A DNA stretch of 64,000 nucleotides from Paenibacillus mesophilus (GCF_005938385.1 NZ_VCRA01000013.1:172059-236058), one strand, 5' to 3'. Counted from the first letter of the stretch, positions 51,643 through 60,929 are shown. Numbers and translations: made by a program. Notes: generated by a model from the sequence alone, not told the origin.

Positions 51643-53121
51643 TCAATTCGTAGCCCGGTTGCCGCTCCAGCGCTCCATCCGCTCCGCGAATTTGGGCGGT
51701 ACGATACGCGGTTTCCCCGCCTGGCAGACGAGCCGCCCGCCCTCGGTCAACCCCGCCGCCCGCGGCGTAAGCGTCCGGACGAGCCTTTCCCTCCATATAC
51801 GGAGTTCCGCCGCGTATTCCGGCCTCCCGGCCAAATCGCCGCACTCCCCCGGATCGGCGGCCAGATCGAATAATTGCTCCGTCCCGAGCCGGGCAAGCCA
51901 TATATATTTCCATCTTCCGTCCGTCAAAAAGTGCATCTCCTGTTCCTCCGAATAACAGATACCATGCTCGCCGTGCAGGTACGCCCGCCAATCGGCCTGC
52001 TCTCCGCGCATTAGCGGCAGCATGCTCCTTCCGTCTACCGCCTGCGGAACAGCCGCCCCTACCGCCTCCAGTATCGTCGGCATAATGTCCTGCAGCCCGA
52101 CCACCTTGCCGGATTCTTGCACCCCGGAGCGCCCCATCGACGAAGGCAGCCGGACAATCATCGGAATGTGGGCCGAGCCTTCGTAGCCGTACGTTTTGCG
52201 CCACATATGGTGATCCCCGAGCATATCTCCGTGGTCCGATGTAAATATAATGAGCGTATTGTCATAGACGCCCATATTTCTCATCTCGTAGAACAGCCTT
52301 CCGATCTGATGATCGATATGCGAGATGTTGCCGTAATAGCCAGCCCGCGCGCGATGAATTTCCTCGTCGGACCGTCTTCCTCTCCAAGCTTCGGGATGGA
52401 CCGCGCGTACGTCGTGCACGCCCGCCCAATCGCCTATGTACGGTTTGGGCAATGTTTTGCGCATATACATCTCGAAGTAATACGGAACGGCATCGTATGG
52501 AGAATGGGGACGGGCAAACGACGTTTTCAGGAAGAACGGCTTCTCCGGATCGCGCTGCTGCAGGAAACGGATCGATTCGTTCACCGTCCAGTTCGTCGGA
52601 TGCAGAAATTCGGGCGCGTGGTACGGTCTCGCCATCCAGGAATTCCATGTAATCCCGTGGTCGATATAACCGTAGTCCCCGGTCTTCCGTTCATCGAACC
52701 ACCTTCTATAGTCGGACACGAAGCCGGGGTTGCCCACCCGTCCCGATTCGTCCAGCACGGTATGGTGAAACCCGTTCAAAGCTCTTTGCGGCTCGAAATG
52801 CATTTTCCCTACGCCGTACGTATGGTAACCCGCCTTCGCCAATTCGCCGGGAAGCGTATGCTCGAATCCTCCACCCATCCCTTTCGCCTTGCCTCCGCCC
52901 GTCGAATAGATCAGGCCCGTGTTCCAGGGGTCCATCCCCGTCAGAAGCGAGGCTCTGGCCGGAATGCAGGAAGGCGAGCAAGAATAGGCGTTCGTAAATA
53001 ACGTGCCTTCGGCGGCGAGCGAATCGAGATAGGGCGTCTCGATCGCCTCGTTCCCGCAGCAGCTCAGCGTATCCCACCGCTGCTGGTCTGTCATAAGCAG
53101 CAGCACATTCGGCTTGTTCAT
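51643..53121 (-). CDS. Sulfatase (formylglycine type)
   Basis: 492 residues. The sulfatase signature C-x-P-x-R is CIPAR in CSPSCIPARASLLTG (near residue 50), where Cys becomes formylglycine. The metal-binding DQQRW and TSDHGDMLGDHHMWRK segments are present, and HLTDGRWKYIW closes the fold. It hydrolyses sulfate esters, probably from glycans. No signal peptide is seen, so it acts in the cytoplasm. The start at 53121 follows GGAGAGGACC; the longer frame is rejected because it crosses the divergent promoter region. No sulfatase-maturing enzyme gene is in the window. Confidence 0.9.
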   Translation of the reverse strand: MNKPNVLLLMTDQQRWDTLSCCGNEAIETPYLDSLAAEGTLFTNAYSCSPSCIPARASLLTGMDPWNTGLIYSTGGGKAKGMGGGFEHTLPGELAKAGYHTYGVGKMHFEPQRALNGFHHTVLDESGRVGNPGFVSDYRRWFDERKTGDYGYIDHGITWNSWMARPYHAPEFLHPTNWTVNESIRFLQQRDPEKPFFLKTSFARPHSPYDAVPYYFEMYMRKTLPKPYIGDWAGVHDVRAVHPEAWRGRRSDEEIHRARAGYYGNISHIDHQIGRLFYEMRNMGVYDNTLIIFTSDHGDMLGDHHMWRKTYGYEGSAHIPMIVRLPSSMGRSGVQESGKVVGLQDIMPTILEAVGAAVPQAVDGRSMLPLMRGEQADWRAYLHGEHGICYSEEQEMHFLTDGRWKYIWLARLGTEQLFDLAADPGECGDLAGRPEYAAELRIWRERLVRTLTPRAAGLTEGGRLVCQAGKPRIVPPKFAERMERWSGNRATN

Positions 53122-53150
53122 ACGGTCCTCTCCTTTCGATTGCACGATAC

Positions 53151-53219
53151 TACCGGTTCTGTTTTTTTGACATATATTCCGGCACATCCTATATGCTATG
53201 ATGGCATCATACCGGTTCG
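53151..53219. promoter_or_regulatory. Divergent promoter region with repeated TACCGGTTC
   Basis: Between the sulfatase (start 53121) and AraC (start 53251) genes, TACCGGTTC occurs at 53151-53159 and again at 53210-53219 in direct orientation, flanking a plus-strand TTGACA (53167-53172)-17-TATATG (53190-53195) promoter. These are candidate sites for the AraC protein encoded next door. Confidence 0.5.
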
Positions 53220-53250
53220 AATCTTGTATGGCGGGAAGGGGCCAAAGGCC

Positions 53251-54156
53251 ATGTTTATCCTCAACGAATCGTTCTATCTCGATTATCTTCAGATCAAAGT
53301 GCGATGGATTCGGAGCATGTACAAGCCTGTAACCTATAAGTCCGACATGCAGTATCCCCATACGATCGCATGGCTCGTATTCGAAGGCTCGTGGCGGATG
53401 ATCGTCCAAGGCAAAGAACAGACAGCCAAAGCCGGCGATCTGCTCCTCTTCCCTCCCAATACGCTGATCGGCCTGCAAGCCGGTGAAGGCTCGATCCGCT
53501 ATTTATCGATGTGCGCGGATTTGAAAATCGGCAACCTCGACCTCGTTACGCTGTACGGCCTTCCCGCCTTGACGCCGCTTCCTTCCTCGGCGGAGCGGGA
53601 GAAGCTCGTATCGATATGGCGCCATTCGGTGCAGGCGTTCGATACGCTCGGAGAGCTCATTACCTCCAGGAAGCCGGCAACTGCTCCGTCCGACGCCAAC
53701 ACGCATATGATTCACACCGATGTTTCCTTGAGCTTCCTTGGCTTGCAGGGCCTTGTATACCAATGGCTGCAGCAATTTCTGACGATTATGAGGCACCGGC
53801 TGCCGGACGAGCCGCTCCGCTTCGATCACCGGGTGATGAAGGTGTGCGATTATATTCAGCACCATATCGACGAGCCGCTTCGTCTGGACGAGCTCGCCGG
53901 ACACGTCCATTTGAGCGTCAGTCATCTCAGCCATTTATTCGTGAAAACGTTGGGGCTATCCCCGCTCGAATATGTGCGCAAAGCAAGAATCCAGCTGACC
54001 AAGGAGCTTCTGATGCACTCGACGCATACGATCAAAGAAATATCCGAGAGAATCGGCTACAAGGAGCAGAGCCAGCTGAGCCGATTGTTTCAGCAAAGCG
54101 AAGGGATGAGCCCGAATCAATTTCGCAATGCCGTTCATGCGTCGTTGTCGATCTAA
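53251..54156 (+). CDS. AraC-family transcriptional regulator
   Basis: 301 residues. An N-terminal cupin-like sugar-binding domain (GSWRMIVQGKEQTAKAGDLL at about 45-65) is followed by a C-terminal double helix-turn-helix (about 195-295: LRLDELAGHVHLSVSHLSHL and IGYKEQSQLSRLFQQSEGMS). It is divergent from the sulfatase-phosphodiesterase operon and faces the SBP gene convergently; control of either is likely by position. The start at 53251 is preferred to the longer frame because of GGGAAGGGG upstream and because the extension covers the promoter. Confidence 0.88.
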   Translation: MFILNESFYLDYLQIKVRWIRSMYKPVTYKSDMQYPHTIAWLVFEGSWRMIVQGKEQTAKAGDLLLFPPNTLIGLQAGEGSIRYLSMCADLKIGNLDLVTLYGLPALTPLPSSAEREKLVSIWRHSVQAFDTLGELITSRKPATAPSDANTHMIHTDVSLSFLGLQGLVYQWLQQFLTIMRHRLPDEPLRFDHRVMKVCDYIQHHIDEPLRLDELAGHVHLSVSHLSHLFVKTLGLSPLEYVRKARIQLTKELLMHSTHTIKEISERIGYKEQSQLSRLFQQSEGMSPNQFRNAVHASLSI

Positions 54157-54172
54157 CAACTTACCGGGACGG

Positions 54173-55492
54173 CTACTTTTTCTTCTCCGCGTCTATTTCT
54201 TTCCGGGCCGCTTCCGCCGCGTCTCTCAGCGCCGTATTGACGTCTTTTTTGCCGGTTACGATTTCCTGAAACGCCGTATTCGCTTTGCCGCTCGCGATCC
54301 CGTTATATTTATCCTTATTCGAGATCGGAGCCGATTTTTCCGGGAAAAACGATTTGATATTTTTGCCGGCGTACGCCTTCTGGTTTTGCGCATAAGCGTT
54401 TTTGACGTCCGAGCTTTTCACGGTCGGGATCGTCCCGTCCTTGGACTGCTTCAGCTGGAACTCGTCGGAGGTCAAATAAGCGAGAATTTCGAACGCCTGC
54501 TCCTTGTGCTTGCTCATGCTTGCGATGCTGAAGTAGGCGGGCGACTGCTGCGGTGCGGTCCCCATCGCTTCCTTGAAATAAGGCATCGAGATGACGTCCC
54601 ACTTGAACGTCGCGGGCGAAGTGAGCATCTGGCTTCCATAGTAGGCATACATGGCCGCTCTCTCGTCTTTCTCGAACAAAGCCATATGCTTCGTGAGCAG
54701 GTCGTTCACGTATTCATTGCCCGCGATCTGATAAAACCGGGAGAAGTTGTTCACGACCGCCTTGAATTTGTCGTCCTCGATCATCACTTTATCCGTCTTC
54801 GTATCGTAAGCGGGCACCGACAGCTGGTTATTCGTAAACATATGCGAGTACGACGTAGTCAGGCCGAAATATTGCACGCCTCCGTCCACGCGGGTCAGCT
54901 TCCGCGCCAAATCGTAAATTTCGTCCCAGGTCGAGCCTTCCTTCGGATAAGCGACGCCGAATTTATCGAACATATCTTTATTGTAGAACAGGTTGAACGT
55001 ATTCGTCCGGACCGGCAGCCCGTACATCCCGCCGTTTGCATAGTCCTTCATAAATTGAACCGAGGACGGCTCCAGACGGCTCAAATCGTATTTGTATGTT
55101 TTGATCAGCCCGGATATGTCGTACTGCAGCTGGTAATTGACCAGCTCGTTGATCGTGCTCGTAGAGGAAATGATAATATCGATCGGCTGTCCCGACGACA
55201 AGAGGTCGGCCGTCTCGGTTCCTTTGCCGAACTGAACGAATTTCACGGTCACATGCGGAAATTTCTGCTTGATGTCGTTTCCGTTCTCGTTCATGAATTG
55301 CTCCGGCGTTCGTCCCGCATTGGGCGAATAAAACACGATCTCTACCGGCTCCTTGCGCGCCGGGGCTTCTCCCGCCGGCTGTGCGGCTTCCTTGCCCGCC
55401 GTATTGCCTCCACCGCCGCAAGCCGTCGCAAGCGAGGCAAGCAGGACTGCCGCCGTAACCGAACCGATGCTTTTCGCATAAACCTTTTTCAT
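54173..55492 (-). CDS. ABC sugar-type solute-binding lipoprotein (paralogue 3)
   Basis: 439 residues with a lipoprotein signal (LASLATAC) and an Ala/Gly-rich linker. FDKFGVAYPKEGSTWDE and KDVNTALRDAAEAARKEID are shared with four paralogues in the window. The start at 55492 is preceded by AGGGGGGATG. A cre-like site lies 70 bp upstream. It is a single gene next to two AraC regulators and a sulfatase; no permease is present. The ligand may be an oligosaccharide freed of sulfate, but this is inferred. Confidence 0.87.
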   Translation of the reverse strand: MKKVYAKSIGSVTAAVLLASLATACGGGGNTAGKEAAQPAGEAPARKEPVEIVFYSPNAGRTPEQFMNENGNDIKQKFPHVTVKFVQFGKGTETADLLSSGQPIDIIISSTSTINELVNYQLQYDISGLIKTYKYDLSRLEPSSVQFMKDYANGGMYGLPVRTNTFNLFYNKDMFDKFGVAYPKEGSTWDEIYDLARKLTRVDGGVQYFGLTTSYSHMFTNNQLSVPAYDTKTDKVMIEDDKFKAVVNNFSRFYQIAGNEYVNDLLTKHMALFEKDERAAMYAYYGSQMLTSPATFKWDVISMPYFKEAMGTAPQQSPAYFSIASMSKHKEQAFEILAYLTSDEFQLKQSKDGTIPTVKSSDVKNAYAQNQKAYAGKNIKSFFPEKSAPISNKDKYNGIASGKANTAFQEIVTGKKDVNTALRDAAEAARKEIDAEKKK

Positions 55493-55562
55493 TTGCATCC
55501 CCCCTGGATTCGCCCTTATTCTCCCCGAAGCAAACCTTTCCTTACACGATAAGCATCCATAA

Positions 55563-55576
55563 ATAAAACGCTTACA
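55563..55576 (-). promoter_or_regulatory. cre-like site upstream of the paralogue 3 SBP
   Basis: Plus-strand ATAAAACGCTTACA matches 12 of 14 cre positions. On the minus strand it overlaps a TTGTAA-17-GCTTAT promoter-like pair, so a repressor there could block transcription. Confidence 0.45.
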
Positions 55577-55667
55577 ACTTAATCCTATCACGGGAGGAAG
55601 CCGGCTTCCCATGGCAAAACTGTTGCTCTTTTTGACATTTCTTACGGTCGTATGAATGGATGCAAAC

Positions 55668-55722
55668 AAAAAAGCCCCGCGGCCGACCCTCTTTCCATAC
55701 AGAGGTCCGGTTGCCGGGCTTA
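55668..55722 (-). terminator. Strong terminator after the second AraC gene
   Basis: On the minus strand AGCCCGGC, CCG, CCTCT, loop, AGAGG, CGG, GCGGGGCT followed by six T. A long near-continuous stem with small internal loops. Confidence 0.88.
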
Positions 55723-55738
55723 TCACGTCGATGCCGCG

Positions 55739-56572
55739 TTAAATGGAAGGCAAAGCATGCATCTTGCGAAAAACCGAAGGATTCATCTTCGTATATTGGG
55801 TGAACATGCGGCTGAAATAGTAACCGTTATCATACCCGCACAGCTGAGCGATATGATCCAGCGTGTAGTCGGTTTGGATGATCAGCGACTTGGCTTTCTC
55901 CATCCGGATGGAGAACAAGTAACGCGAAGGAGATACGCCGAACACTTTCTGGAAGCGGCGGGTGAATTGAACGGGATGCAGGTCGAGCTGTACGGCGATG
56001 TCTTTCATCTGGACGTTCTCGAAAGCATGGTGCTCGATCCGGCTTTTCGCCGCCTTCATGAGAGGATCGTGAACGATATTGCCGTACTGGACGAGCGATT
56101 CCGCCTGCATGCAGAACAACGACCAGATGTCGCTGATGAAGTGGGTCGTCCATCTCCGGCTGTTCCAATCCCCCTTCCCGTATACCGCGAGCAAGTTCCG
56201 GTAATTGTTGGACAATCGATCCTGCTCGGGCGTCGTAAATTTATACCCGTAAAGATTGCGCAGCAAATGAACGATATGTTCCTCCTCGACCTCCCCGGCC
56301 CCCCGGTAACGAAATCGCGAGTAGAAAAACGACAGCGGATCGATCATCTCGCGGCAAAATTCCGTTTGCGGAGGACAGAGCACGATATCGCCGGCTGCGG
56401 CTACTCCGGGAATACTGCCGATCGTAAACGAAAACCGGCCGTCTTCGACGGCGATCATCGTCCATACGTTGTCCCGGCTTACAGAGGACTTGAACTGCGA
56501 CTTCGCCTTCCAATATTCCGTCGGTCCGTAAATACAAAGCGGATACTCGAAGAAATCGCCCGAACCTCCCAT
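55739..56572 (-). CDS. AraC-family transcriptional regulator
   Basis: 277 residues. A cupin-like N-terminal part (residues about 25-105, with IGSIPGVAAAGDIVLCPPQ) is followed by a double helix-turn-helix (about 175-275: VQMKDIAVQLDLHPVQFTRR and LCGYDNGYYFSRMFTQYTKM). The start at 56572 follows GAGGAGG. It lies between two SBP genes on the same strand; the paralogue 3 SBP or the sulfatase-SBP unit is the probable target. It is flanked by strong terminators on both sides and is therefore a separate transcription unit. Confidence 0.88.
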   Translation of the reverse strand: MGGSGDFFEYPLCIYGPTEYWKAKSQFKSSVSRDNVWTMIAVEDGRFSFTIGSIPGVAAAGDIVLCPPQTEFCREMIDPLSFFYSRFRYRGAGEVEEEHIVHLLRNLYGYKFTTPEQDRLSNNYRNLLAVYGKGDWNSRRWTTHFISDIWSLFCMQAESLVQYGNIVHDPLMKAAKSRIEHHAFENVQMKDIAVQLDLHPVQFTRRFQKVFGVSPSRYLFSIRMEKAKSLIIQTDYTLDHIAQLCGYDNGYYFSRMFTQYTKMNPSVFRKMHALPSI

Positions 56573-56660
56573 AGCATCCTCCTCGCGGATTGGTTACCAT
56601 TTTTTCTTCATCTTACCACGTCGGATCACAAATTAAGAGTGGTTTGGAAACGTTATCGGC

Positions 56661-56702
56661 CGCAAAAAAGCCTTGAAGACGAATGACGGTCCCCAAGGCT
56701 TC
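56661..56702 (-). terminator. Terminator after the paralogue 4 SBP gene
   Basis: On the minus strand AGCCTTG (56694-56700) pairs with CAAGGCT (56669-56675) around an 18-base loop, followed by five T. It ends the sulfatase-SBP transcript. Confidence 0.85.
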
Positions 56703-56707
56703 TATTC

Positions 56708-57991
56708 TTATTTTATCGCGGCCATTTCCTTCGTGGCGGCTTCAGCGGCTTCGCGCAGCGCGGTTACGGTATCTTTGGTACCCGCGCTTATATCGTTGAA
56801 CGCAGCTTGCACTTTCTTCTCGAACAGGTCGTCGTATTTGGTTCTCGTCGACGGAGAAGCCCGTTTCGCCGGGAAAAACGCGCTCACGTTTTTGCCTTTG
56901 AATTTGCCCGATTCCTGGTCGAACGCTTTAATAATATCCGGATTGGTAACGATCGGCATCGACCCCGCCTTGGACTTCTTCATTTGGTATTCGTCGGACG
57001 TCAGATCGGCCAATATTTCGTAGGCGACGTCTTTGTTCTTGCTCGTGCTGGCGATATTCATATAGGTGGCGTACACTTGCGGCCCGATCCCCGGCGCTTC
57101 CTTGAAGTACGGGAGCGACACCGCATCCCAACTGTCGAATCCCCAGTTGCCGCTTTGGAACGCCATCATCGCCGTCTTCTGGTCTTTGCTGAACGAATCG
57201 GTAGTCGCCTTCTCATTGCCGGATATGCGCGCGAATCTCGTAAAATTGTCGATAAACAGCTTGAACTTGTCGTCGTTCAGCGTAGGCTTGTTCGTCTTCG
57301 GATCGAGGTACGACAACGATAGCTGGTTGACGTTGAACATGAACGGATATCTCGTCGCGAAGCCGTAGTAATCCGTGCCGCCCTCCGAGCGGGTAAGCTT
57401 CTTGGCGAGCTCATACACTTCGTCCCAAGTCATGCCGTCCTTCGGATACGGGACGCCGAACTTGTTGAATAGATCTTTGTTGTAAAACAAAGCGACAGCC
57501 GTATTGCTGATCGGCAGCCCGAAAATGCCGCCGTTCGCGAGCTGTCTCTGGAACTCGATCGCCGTAGGCTCCAGACGGCTCAAATCGTATTTGTTTTTCT
57601 TGAGCAGATCGGACATATCGAACAGCAGACCCGCTTCCATCAAGATAGGAAAGGAGAATACCGAATTGATGATCAGGTCGATTTTCTCGCCGGATGCGAT
57701 CACTTCCTGCGGCATCGTGCCTTTGCCCGTGGCGATGAATTTGACTTTGACATGCGGGAATTTCTCGGTAATCCGCTTGCCCTCTTCGCTCGCGAGGAAC
57801 GTCTCGAGCGTCGCGCCCGAGTTCGATGCATTATAGATGACGAGCTCGACCGGCTCTTTGCTTGCCGGCTTCCCCGGCTGCTCGGCGGAAGGCTTCGCTC
57901 CGTCCCCGGTTTTGCCGCAGCCGGCCAGTGCGACGGTCAAGGCGGCGCCGATGCAGACGGCCGACAAGCTTTTGCGTAAGTTGTGATTCAT
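56708..57991 (-). CDS. ABC sugar-type solute-binding lipoprotein (paralogue 4)
   Basis: 427 residues with a lipoprotein signal (ALTVALAGC). The shared FNKFGVPYPKDGMTWDE segment and VTALREAAEAATKEMA tail place it in the five-member set. Its start is 6 bases after the stop of the sulfatase gene, so the two are co-transcribed and the ligand is probably a product or substrate of that sulfatase. No permease gene accompanies it. Confidence 0.88.
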   Translation of the reverse strand: MNHNLRKSLSAVCIGAALTVALAGCGKTGDGAKPSAEQPGKPASKEPVELVIYNASNSGATLETFLASEEGKRITEKFPHVKVKFIATGKGTMPQEVIASGEKIDLIINSVFSFPILMEAGLLFDMSDLLKKNKYDLSRLEPTAIEFQRQLANGGIFGLPISNTAVALFYNKDLFNKFGVPYPKDGMTWDEVYELAKKLTRSEGGTDYYGFATRYPFMFNVNQLSLSYLDPKTNKPTLNDDKFKLFIDNFTRFARISGNEKATTDSFSKDQKTAMMAFQSGNWGFDSWDAVSLPYFKEAPGIGPQVYATYMNIASTSKNKDVAYEILADLTSDEYQMKKSKAGSMPIVTNPDIIKAFDQESGKFKGKNVSAFFPAKRASPSTRTKYDDLFEKKVQAAFNDISAGTKDTVTALREAAEAATKEMAAIK

Positions 57992-57997
57992 GTGACT

Positions 57998-59416
57998 TCA
58001 CTCCTTCAGGTTATCGTTCCCAATCTGCAGCATAAAAGGATCGTCGATTTTCCTCAGCCAGCCTTGCAGCTGCCGCTCCAGCTCGAGGGCAACCGGATCG
58101 GTCCGCGCATCCTCGATTGGCCGGGGGTTCATCTGATAAGGGTCGTTCTCGTTATCGTACAAGAGCCGTTTCGCCCCAGCCGCTCCGAAAGGCTTGTCTA
58201 CGACATACGTATAGTTCGCGGTCCGAACGCCCCGCCAGCCGTATGCATGGATATCCAGACCTCGGTTGCGCGCCGCCTCGTGTTCTTTCACCGAGCCTGG
58301 ATAGTGGCAGATGAAGGTCGAAGTCGGCTTGTCCGCCTCCAGTCCCTTGAATACGTCCGATAAATCCCGGCCTTCGACCCGCTCGGGGACTGGAATCCCT
58401 AACAATCCGAGCAGCGTGGGTACCATGTCCGCGCTGTTGAACAGAACGTCCTCCCGGCCCCTTCTCAGCTTCCCGGGCCACCGGATGAAGAACGGGATGC
58501 CGATCGACTCTTCGTACCAAATGTTTTTATGCTCCAGCCAGCCGTGCGCCCCCATCGTCTCGCCGTGATCCGAAGTCAGCACTACGATCGTATCGTCTGC
58601 AATCCCCTCGTCCCGAAGCGACTGCAGCAGTCTCCCGAACTGGTCGTCCATCCCCGTAACGGCCGCGTAATACTGCAGAAGGTGCTTCTCCGCCTGCTGC
58701 TTTCCTTCGCCGGTCACATTGGGCCGCAGCACGAGCGAATCGTCATCGTACATCTGCCGGTATTTCTCCGGCACCATATGGAACGGCTGGTGGGGCGGAT
58801 TCCACGAGACGTACAGGGCGAACGGCTTCGAACGGTCGCGGCGCTGAATGTAGTCGATAGCGACGTCTGTCTCGTGCGCCAGCGACCACTCCGACACTCG
58901 GATCATCTCGGGCGAATCTTTCCAGTAGTGCGGAGCCATATGGTTGTCATAAGCGCCGTACGAATACCAGAAATCGAAGCCGAACCGTGCCGGTCCCGGC
59001 GGCGTGTAAGCGTCCCAACCGCGCGCTCCGGATACCGGCTCAGGGGTTACGTTCTGCTCCGGTAAATCGAGATGCCATTTGCCGATATATCCGGTCTCAT
59101 ATCCCGCATCCTTGAGCATGCTGCCTACCCCGATCTCGTCCGGCTTCATCCGGATCGGCAGCCCCGTCTTGCAGTTCGACGTCACCCCCGTCGACAGCGG
59201 GAACCGGCCTGTCATCATCGTCGAACGATTCGGCGAGCATAGCGGAAAGCAGCTGATCGCCTGATCCAGCACAAGACTGTCTGCGGCAAATTTGTCGATG
59301 TTCGGCGTAATGACGGGATCTTCGTTACGGAAGCCGACAGCTTGTCTGCGCCATTGATCCGCGAATACGAACAGCACATTCGGCCGCCTTTGTCCGTTTC
59401 TCTCTTTCAATTTCAA
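57998..59416 (-). CDS. Sulfatase (formylglycine type)
   Basis: 472 residues without a signal peptide. The modification motif is CSPNR in CFPLCSPNRSTMMTGR (near residue 60). Metal ligands lie in FVFADQWRRQAVG and LTSDHGETMGAHGWLEHK, and GYIGKWHLD marks the family. It cleaves a sulfate ester, probably on a sugar, in the cytoplasm. It is the first gene of a two-gene operon with the paralogue 4 SBP and carries a cre-like site just upstream of its start. Confidence 0.9.
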   Translation of the reverse strand: MKLKERNGQRRPNVLFVFADQWRRQAVGFRNEDPVITPNIDKFAADSLVLDQAISCFPLCSPNRSTMMTGRFPLSTGVTSNCKTGLPIRMKPDEIGVGSMLKDAGYETGYIGKWHLDLPEQNVTPEPVSGARGWDAYTPPGPARFGFDFWYSYGAYDNHMAPHYWKDSPEMIRVSEWSLAHETDVAIDYIQRRDRSKPFALYVSWNPPHQPFHMVPEKYRQMYDDDSLVLRPNVTGEGKQQAEKHLLQYYAAVTGMDDQFGRLLQSLRDEGIADDTIVVLTSDHGETMGAHGWLEHKNIWYEESIGIPFFIRWPGKLRRGREDVLFNSADMVPTLLGLLGIPVPERVEGRDLSDVFKGLEADKPTSTFICHYPGSVKEHEAARNRGLDIHAYGWRGVRTANYTYVVDKPFGAAGAKRLLYDNENDPYQMNPRPIEDARTDPVALELERQLQGWLRKIDDPFMLQIGNDNLKE

Positions 59417-59427
59417 TCCCCCTATTT

Positions 59428-59442
59428 ATGAAAACGCTTTAC
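59428..59442 (-). promoter_or_regulatory. cre-like site in the sulfatase-SBP promoter region
   Basis: Plus-strand atgaaaacgctttac fits the WTGAAARCGYTTWNN form of the cre consensus at every position. It lies 12-26 bp upstream of the sulfatase start, a repressing position. Confidence 0.6.
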
Positions 59443-59525
59443 AAATCTATTGTAGCAATACGTCAAGTATAAAGATTTAGACAGATCGGTAATGGTTTTG
59501 GATTTTCCCGATATCACGCATGAAG

Positions 59526-59562
59526 AAGGACCGGAAGCCTGCTTGAGGCCGATCCGGTCCTT
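59526..59562 (-). terminator. Terminator after the paralogue 5 SBP gene
   Basis: aaggaccgg (59526-59534) and ccggtcctt (59554-59562) pair around a loop with its own small hairpin. On the minus strand only a modest T run follows. It ends the CapA-SBP transcript before the sulfatase promoter. Confidence 0.7.
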
Positions 59563-59604
59563 ATCTTTCAAAAAGGCAGCTTGCTTATATGGAAAAACAA
59601 AAGC

Positions 59605-60903
59605 TTACTTTTTTACTGCGGTGGCCAGCGCCGCGTCGGCTTTTTCCTGCGTTTCCCGAAGCATCGTGTTTATATCGGTTTCACCGGCCCGGAGCCGATC
59701 CGCCAACGGATTGATGAACCCGAGCACGACCGTATCGTACGCGGTGCTGTTTTCACGCAGCTTGCCCGGCGTTGTTTTGAAAATCGCCGCCAAGTTTTTG
59801 CCCGCCAAATACGGAAGCTGCGATCCGAAGCCCGTCAATATTTTGGAATCGACCAGTGCCGGCACTCGGCCGTATTGGCTCAGTTCCGTTTGAACTTCAT
59901 CGGATGTAACAGCTTGAATCACTTGAAAAGCTTGCTCTTTATGTTTGCTGCTCGCGCTAATCGCCAATGAATGGGCATCGACCTCTCTTCCCGTTCCCAA
60001 ATTTTCTTTAAAGTTGGGAAGCCCGGCAACGTCCCAGCGGAAATCAGGATCTTTTGCGGCGGCGTTAATCGATGTGAGCAGCCAATCCGGCTGCATCGCC
60101 GCGGTTTTCGATCCGAACAAATTGGCTTTCGTCGCGCCGCCCGGAATCGCGAATGCGGTTTTATAAAATTCCAGTATTCGTTTCCATACGGCTGTATCCA
60201 CGAGCGCTTTACCGTTCGGATCCAAGTAAGATACGGACAACGATTGAACGAATTGCGACAAGCTGGATAAGTTAATCCCCACGTACTGCACACCGTTTTC
60301 CTTTCGGGTCAATTTCCGGGCCAGCTCCAGCGATTCGTCCCACGTCATCAAGTCTTTCGGGTAAGGGACGCCAAACTTGTCGAACACATCCTTGCTGTAA
60401 AATAGGGCGCCGACGTTTTGCGCCCAAGGGATCGCGACCAAGCCGCCCTCCTCTTTTTTTCTTTGAAGCGAGGCGATAGCGGAAGGCTCGAACCGTTTCG
60501 TATCGAATTTATTCGACTTTACGAAATCGTCCAGACTATAGACGGTTTTGGCCAGCAAAAAATCATTGATATCTTTATTGCTGACGAAGATAAGATCGGG
60601 AAAATTGCCCGCCATCAAATGGCTTGCGATCGCATCTTGCGCCGTCCCCGAATTTTTTTTGACTAACTTCAGCGTAATGTTCGGGTACCTCTTGGCAACC
60701 GGCTTCACATAATACCGTTCGAACTCTTCGTCCGTAAGCGGGTTCCAGCTTAGGATCGATATCGTTACCGGCTCGTTGGAGGGCGCTTTAACAGTAGTTC
60801 CGCTATTTTTAGCGCTGTCTTGGCCGCTGCAGGAAACAGCGATCGAGGTTATGAATAGGGCCGATAGCAGAAGCTTGATCCGCATCTTTTTAGTATTCAT
60901 CAT
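59605..60903 (-). CDS. ABC sugar-type solute-binding lipoprotein (paralogue 5)
   Basis: 432 residues with a lipoprotein signal (FITSIAVSC). FDKFGVPYPKDLMTWDESLE and TDINTMLRETQEKADAAL show it to be the most diverged member of the five-SBP set. The start follows AAAGGGAG; two ATG codons adjoin. It lies 26 bp after the CapA-like gene and is co-transcribed with it under the LacI operators upstream. No permease is linked. Confidence 0.87.
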   Translation of the reverse strand: MMNTKKMRIKLLLSALFITSIAVSCSGQDSAKNSGTTVKAPSNEPVTISILSWNPLTDEEFERYYVKPVAKRYPNITLKLVKKNSGTAQDAIASHLMAGNFPDLIFVSNKDINDFLLAKTVYSLDDFVKSNKFDTKRFEPSAIASLQRKKEEGGLVAIPWAQNVGALFYSKDVFDKFGVPYPKDLMTWDESLELARKLTRKENGVQYVGINLSSLSQFVQSLSVSYLDPNGKALVDTAVWKRILEFYKTAFAIPGGATKANLFGSKTAAMQPDWLLTSINAAAKDPDFRWDVAGLPNFKENLGTGREVDAHSLAISASSKHKEQAFQVIQAVTSDEVQTELSQYGRVPALVDSKILTGFGSQLPYLAGKNLAAIFKTTPGKLRENSTAYDTVVLGFINPLADRLRAGETDINTMLRETQEKADAALATAVKK

Positions 60904-60929
60904 GGCGGGCTCCCTTTCCCCGTTTTCGA

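Noticed and set aside
53122..53478. N-terminal extension of the sulfatase
   Set aside because: The frame is open to 53478, but the extension crosses the divergent promoter and overlaps the AraC gene, and a good ribosome site supports 53121.
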